64,000 nucleotides of DNA from Bacteroidota bacterium. GTDB taxonomy: Bacteria > Bacteroidota > Bacteroidia > Bacteroidales > SKPS01. Shown in pieces: positions 63,501 to 64,000 of this stretch. The stretch lies in assembly GCA_022709695.1 (NCBI GenBank), contig JAKLII010000004.1:170941-234940 (forward strand), read 5' to 3'. Made by a program: the position numbers and the translations under genes. Within the stretch, counting starts at the first letter, position 1, and each line of letters opens with the position of its first letter. Under the pieces are notes generated by a model. The model saw only the letters and a list, made by a program, of their open reading frames with translations. It had not been told where the DNA came from and did no database searches.

Positions 63501-64000
63501 TGCCTGCGAAGGGGATATCACCTACCTGTGGACCTTCACCGACTGCGAAGGAAACACCCAACAGTACCTGCACACCGTCACCATTGAATACCAACCCTTC
63601 CCGGCCATCACTCCCACTTTCGACACCGTGGATTGTGTAGCCTCGATCGTTTTGCCAACTTTGCCTGCCATAGTGGATCATTGCGGCAATATCCTTATCC
63701 CAGTAGAGCCCGTGCAAAGCCCCACCCCTGCCTGTGAAGGAGACATCACCTACCAGTGGACCTTTACCGACTGCGAGGGAAACTCCCAGAACTACGTTCA
63801 CACCATTACCATTGAATACGAACCCTTCCCTGCCATCGCCCCCACATTCGATACCGTCGACTGCATAGCCTCGATCGTCCTTCCCCAACTGCCCCTTGTA
63901 GTGGATCACTGCGGTAACACTCTGGTAGGTCAAGGCCCTGTGCAAAGCGCCATCCCAGCCTGCGAAGGGGATATCACCTACCTGTGGACCTTCACCGACT
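60559..64000 (+). CDS. Giant secreted repeat protein, N-terminal part (cut by window end)
   Basis: An ATG at 60559 opens a frame with no stop through the window end, over 1140 codons. It begins with a signal peptide (SSIFLMFIAILCNLAESEAQ). Residues 30-850 hold several Cys-containing beta-sandwich segments with ATDNCGNTLTV, DSCGNTRTNQ, SDSCGNISSDT and DACGNLSDTV, the DxCGN motif of HYR/Ig-like repeat proteins. From residue about 856 near-identical 76-residue repeats start. The visible part has no enzyme motif and resembles large Bacteroidota surface adhesins or gliding-type proteins that end in a T9SS domain, but the C-terminus is not in the window. The first 2.5 kb are AT-richer than the repeats. 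Confidence 0.8.
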   Translation, partial: MTLSIQGRSSIFLMFIAILCNLAESEAQCSATFHVSSLYACLNGPSPVITITCINGTPEYTLYYTVKGINQIPLQSISGIATILVPTSTAGPIEYKFDSIMDFNLNKGYFNQTFSIIIDNTAPSPANPAIVSPFLVQSGIQTACYINSATTPGGAPAFNPTLAASYYSDNCPGTLTATLVNTIVTGNNCSWELSYIFNISDSCGNTRTNQVLKYTGGDGTPPVFNTCPGNLTLQSTDSIPAASLVTATDNCGNTLTVNLMNTASYLEIPFGLLNKPGYCPDSLYRYYIVQDGCLNRDTCFQKILVLNDTTCEICQQSVNYYQVDLTSSPSASATLLNLERKGLCCNETSPSRCIAFNMQLHPNTAGLMIEIQNGGVWTAQGQIQAGEWNLNCSPGIFNGTIMCLSGATIFTLTHCKPGGNDVGYRFTAYEGMAVSPGWTIRKGCTTSKTVTVSGVYDTSVVFHDLTGNGQYLSYLSHPTGSLTTTFNPDSLAPSTISYAVCGSLNQTSCSGGTQCDTITFYIVDPIGIQLIIPPVICPDNPLAVYATAYPYSNLYQYYWYSGHDSTGQLLQTGGNYFLPNTSGPYSVVAVDISSGLDCNTALRNFDITFDTLGPDIIAPDTLHIDCHNSDINGTIWQWLNTASASDPNNATYSLAISHNYSPFPIYCGSTQQVVFYVSDSCGNISSDTSYIIVYDSIKPVITSAGMDTTIHCLDIPYFTSPNIIDLCDPNPVLSSFDLITPGLCATSYILTRYWWGQDACGNLSDTVHQSVTVIDTIPPYLFGGAVPVQSTVACLNQAAPPLILPTIIDDCEGVIQPPTPIINDTPNPIVCNGTRRYTYNYADCMGNTLSWYYTYTIEYQPFPVIPPSFDTVDCVASIVLPQLPLVVDHCGNTLVGQGPVQSAIPACEGNITYLWTFTDCEGNSQNYVHTVTIEYEPFPAIAPTFDTVDCVASIVLPSLPTIVDHCGNTLVGQGPVQSAIPACEGDITYLWTFTDCEGNTQQYLHTVTIEYQPFPAITPTFDTVDCVASIVLPTLPAIVDHCGNILIPVEPVQSPTPACEGDITYQWTFTDCEGNSQNYVHTITIEYEPFPAIAPTFDTVDCIASIVLPQLPLVVDHCGNTLVGQGPVQSAIPACEGDITYLWTFTD
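63124..64000 (+). repeat. 228-bp tandem repeats coding 76-residue domains
   Basis: Units begin at 63124, 63352, 63580 and 63808 (the last cut by the window end), each exactly 228 bases. Long stretches are identical between copies 1, 2 and 4, for example from GTGGATCACTGCGGTAACAC onward. Copy 3 is the most diverged in the middle. Each codes TIEYxPFPxI, FDTVDCVASIVLP, VDHCGN, PACEG and WTFTDCEGN. Confidence 0.92.

Noticed and set aside
63106..63945. Long minus-strand frames with repeated protein sequence
   Set aside because: They are antisense shadows of the 228-bp repeats of the plus-strand giant protein; their similarity to each other only reflects the DNA repeat.

Overview
The window reads as a chromosomal stretch of a Bacteroidota bacterium, most likely an anaerobe. 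Signs of this are several secreted proteins with C-terminal type IX secretion (T9SS) sorting domains, Bacteroidota-type -7 promoter elements (TAnnTTTG) before tRNAs and operons, lipoproteins with short lipoboxes, and a LuxR-type helix-turn-helix (HTH) of the Bacteroidota style. A NuoE/NuoF-type NADH diaphorase complex next to a rubrerythrin-like ferritin suggests anaerobic life.

Layout. 1-5.3 kb: the end of feoB, a lipoprotein, a secreted PHP-type metallohydrolase with a T9SS tail, and a FeoB-associated Cys-rich membrane peptide. 5.3-14.0 kb: a tRNA-Met gene whose 3' end and terminator are the target of integration. A 6.6-kb element (split tyrosine recombinase, HTH/excisionase-like protein, gene II/X-like replication protein, TPR lipoprotein cargo) lies between two 54-bp direct repeats. 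A third, decayed copy 2 kb further on encloses a seven-repeat beta-propeller protein, so the site appears to have been used more than once. 14.2-17.2 kb: an SDR-like protein and a seven-domain fibronectin-III T9SS protein.

17.3-38.5 kb holds an unusual density of anion and phosphate functions: pstSCAB-phoU with an outer-membrane porin behind a PhoB-like direct-repeat site; an operon of a CYTH-like protein, a CYTH protein, an SLC13 permease and a two-span membrane protein; and an operon of a DUF47 PhoU-like protein, a PiT phosphate transporter fused to a LuxR-type DNA-binding domain, an OprP-like porin and a lamin-tail lipoprotein. Between them are a Ycf48-like T9SS protein, a beta-barrel protein, a K+/H+ antiporter and two DUF438/DUF1858/DUF2249 proteins. 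The PiT-LuxR fusion is the most striking single gene: it looks like a transporter that could also be a membrane-tethered transcription regulator.

39-53.4 kb: tRNA-Gly(CCC) preceded by a broken tRNA-Gly-like copy, a 1027-residue secreted protein of unknown function, then four genes overlapping stop-to-start: a beta-barrel-like protein, two giant paralogous secreted proteins each ending in a metzincin zinc motif (HExxHxxGxxH plus a Met-turn candidate), and a small exported protein. This looks like an undescribed cell-surface system. 53.4-59.9 kb: a NuoE / NuoF / fused NuoG-GltD-molybdopterin-like complex plus a ferritin-like protein. The molybdopterin-like domain lacks the usual cysteine ligands, so it may serve as scaffold. 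60.6 kb to the end: the start of a giant secreted protein open to the window edge, ending in nearly identical 228-bp tandem repeats.
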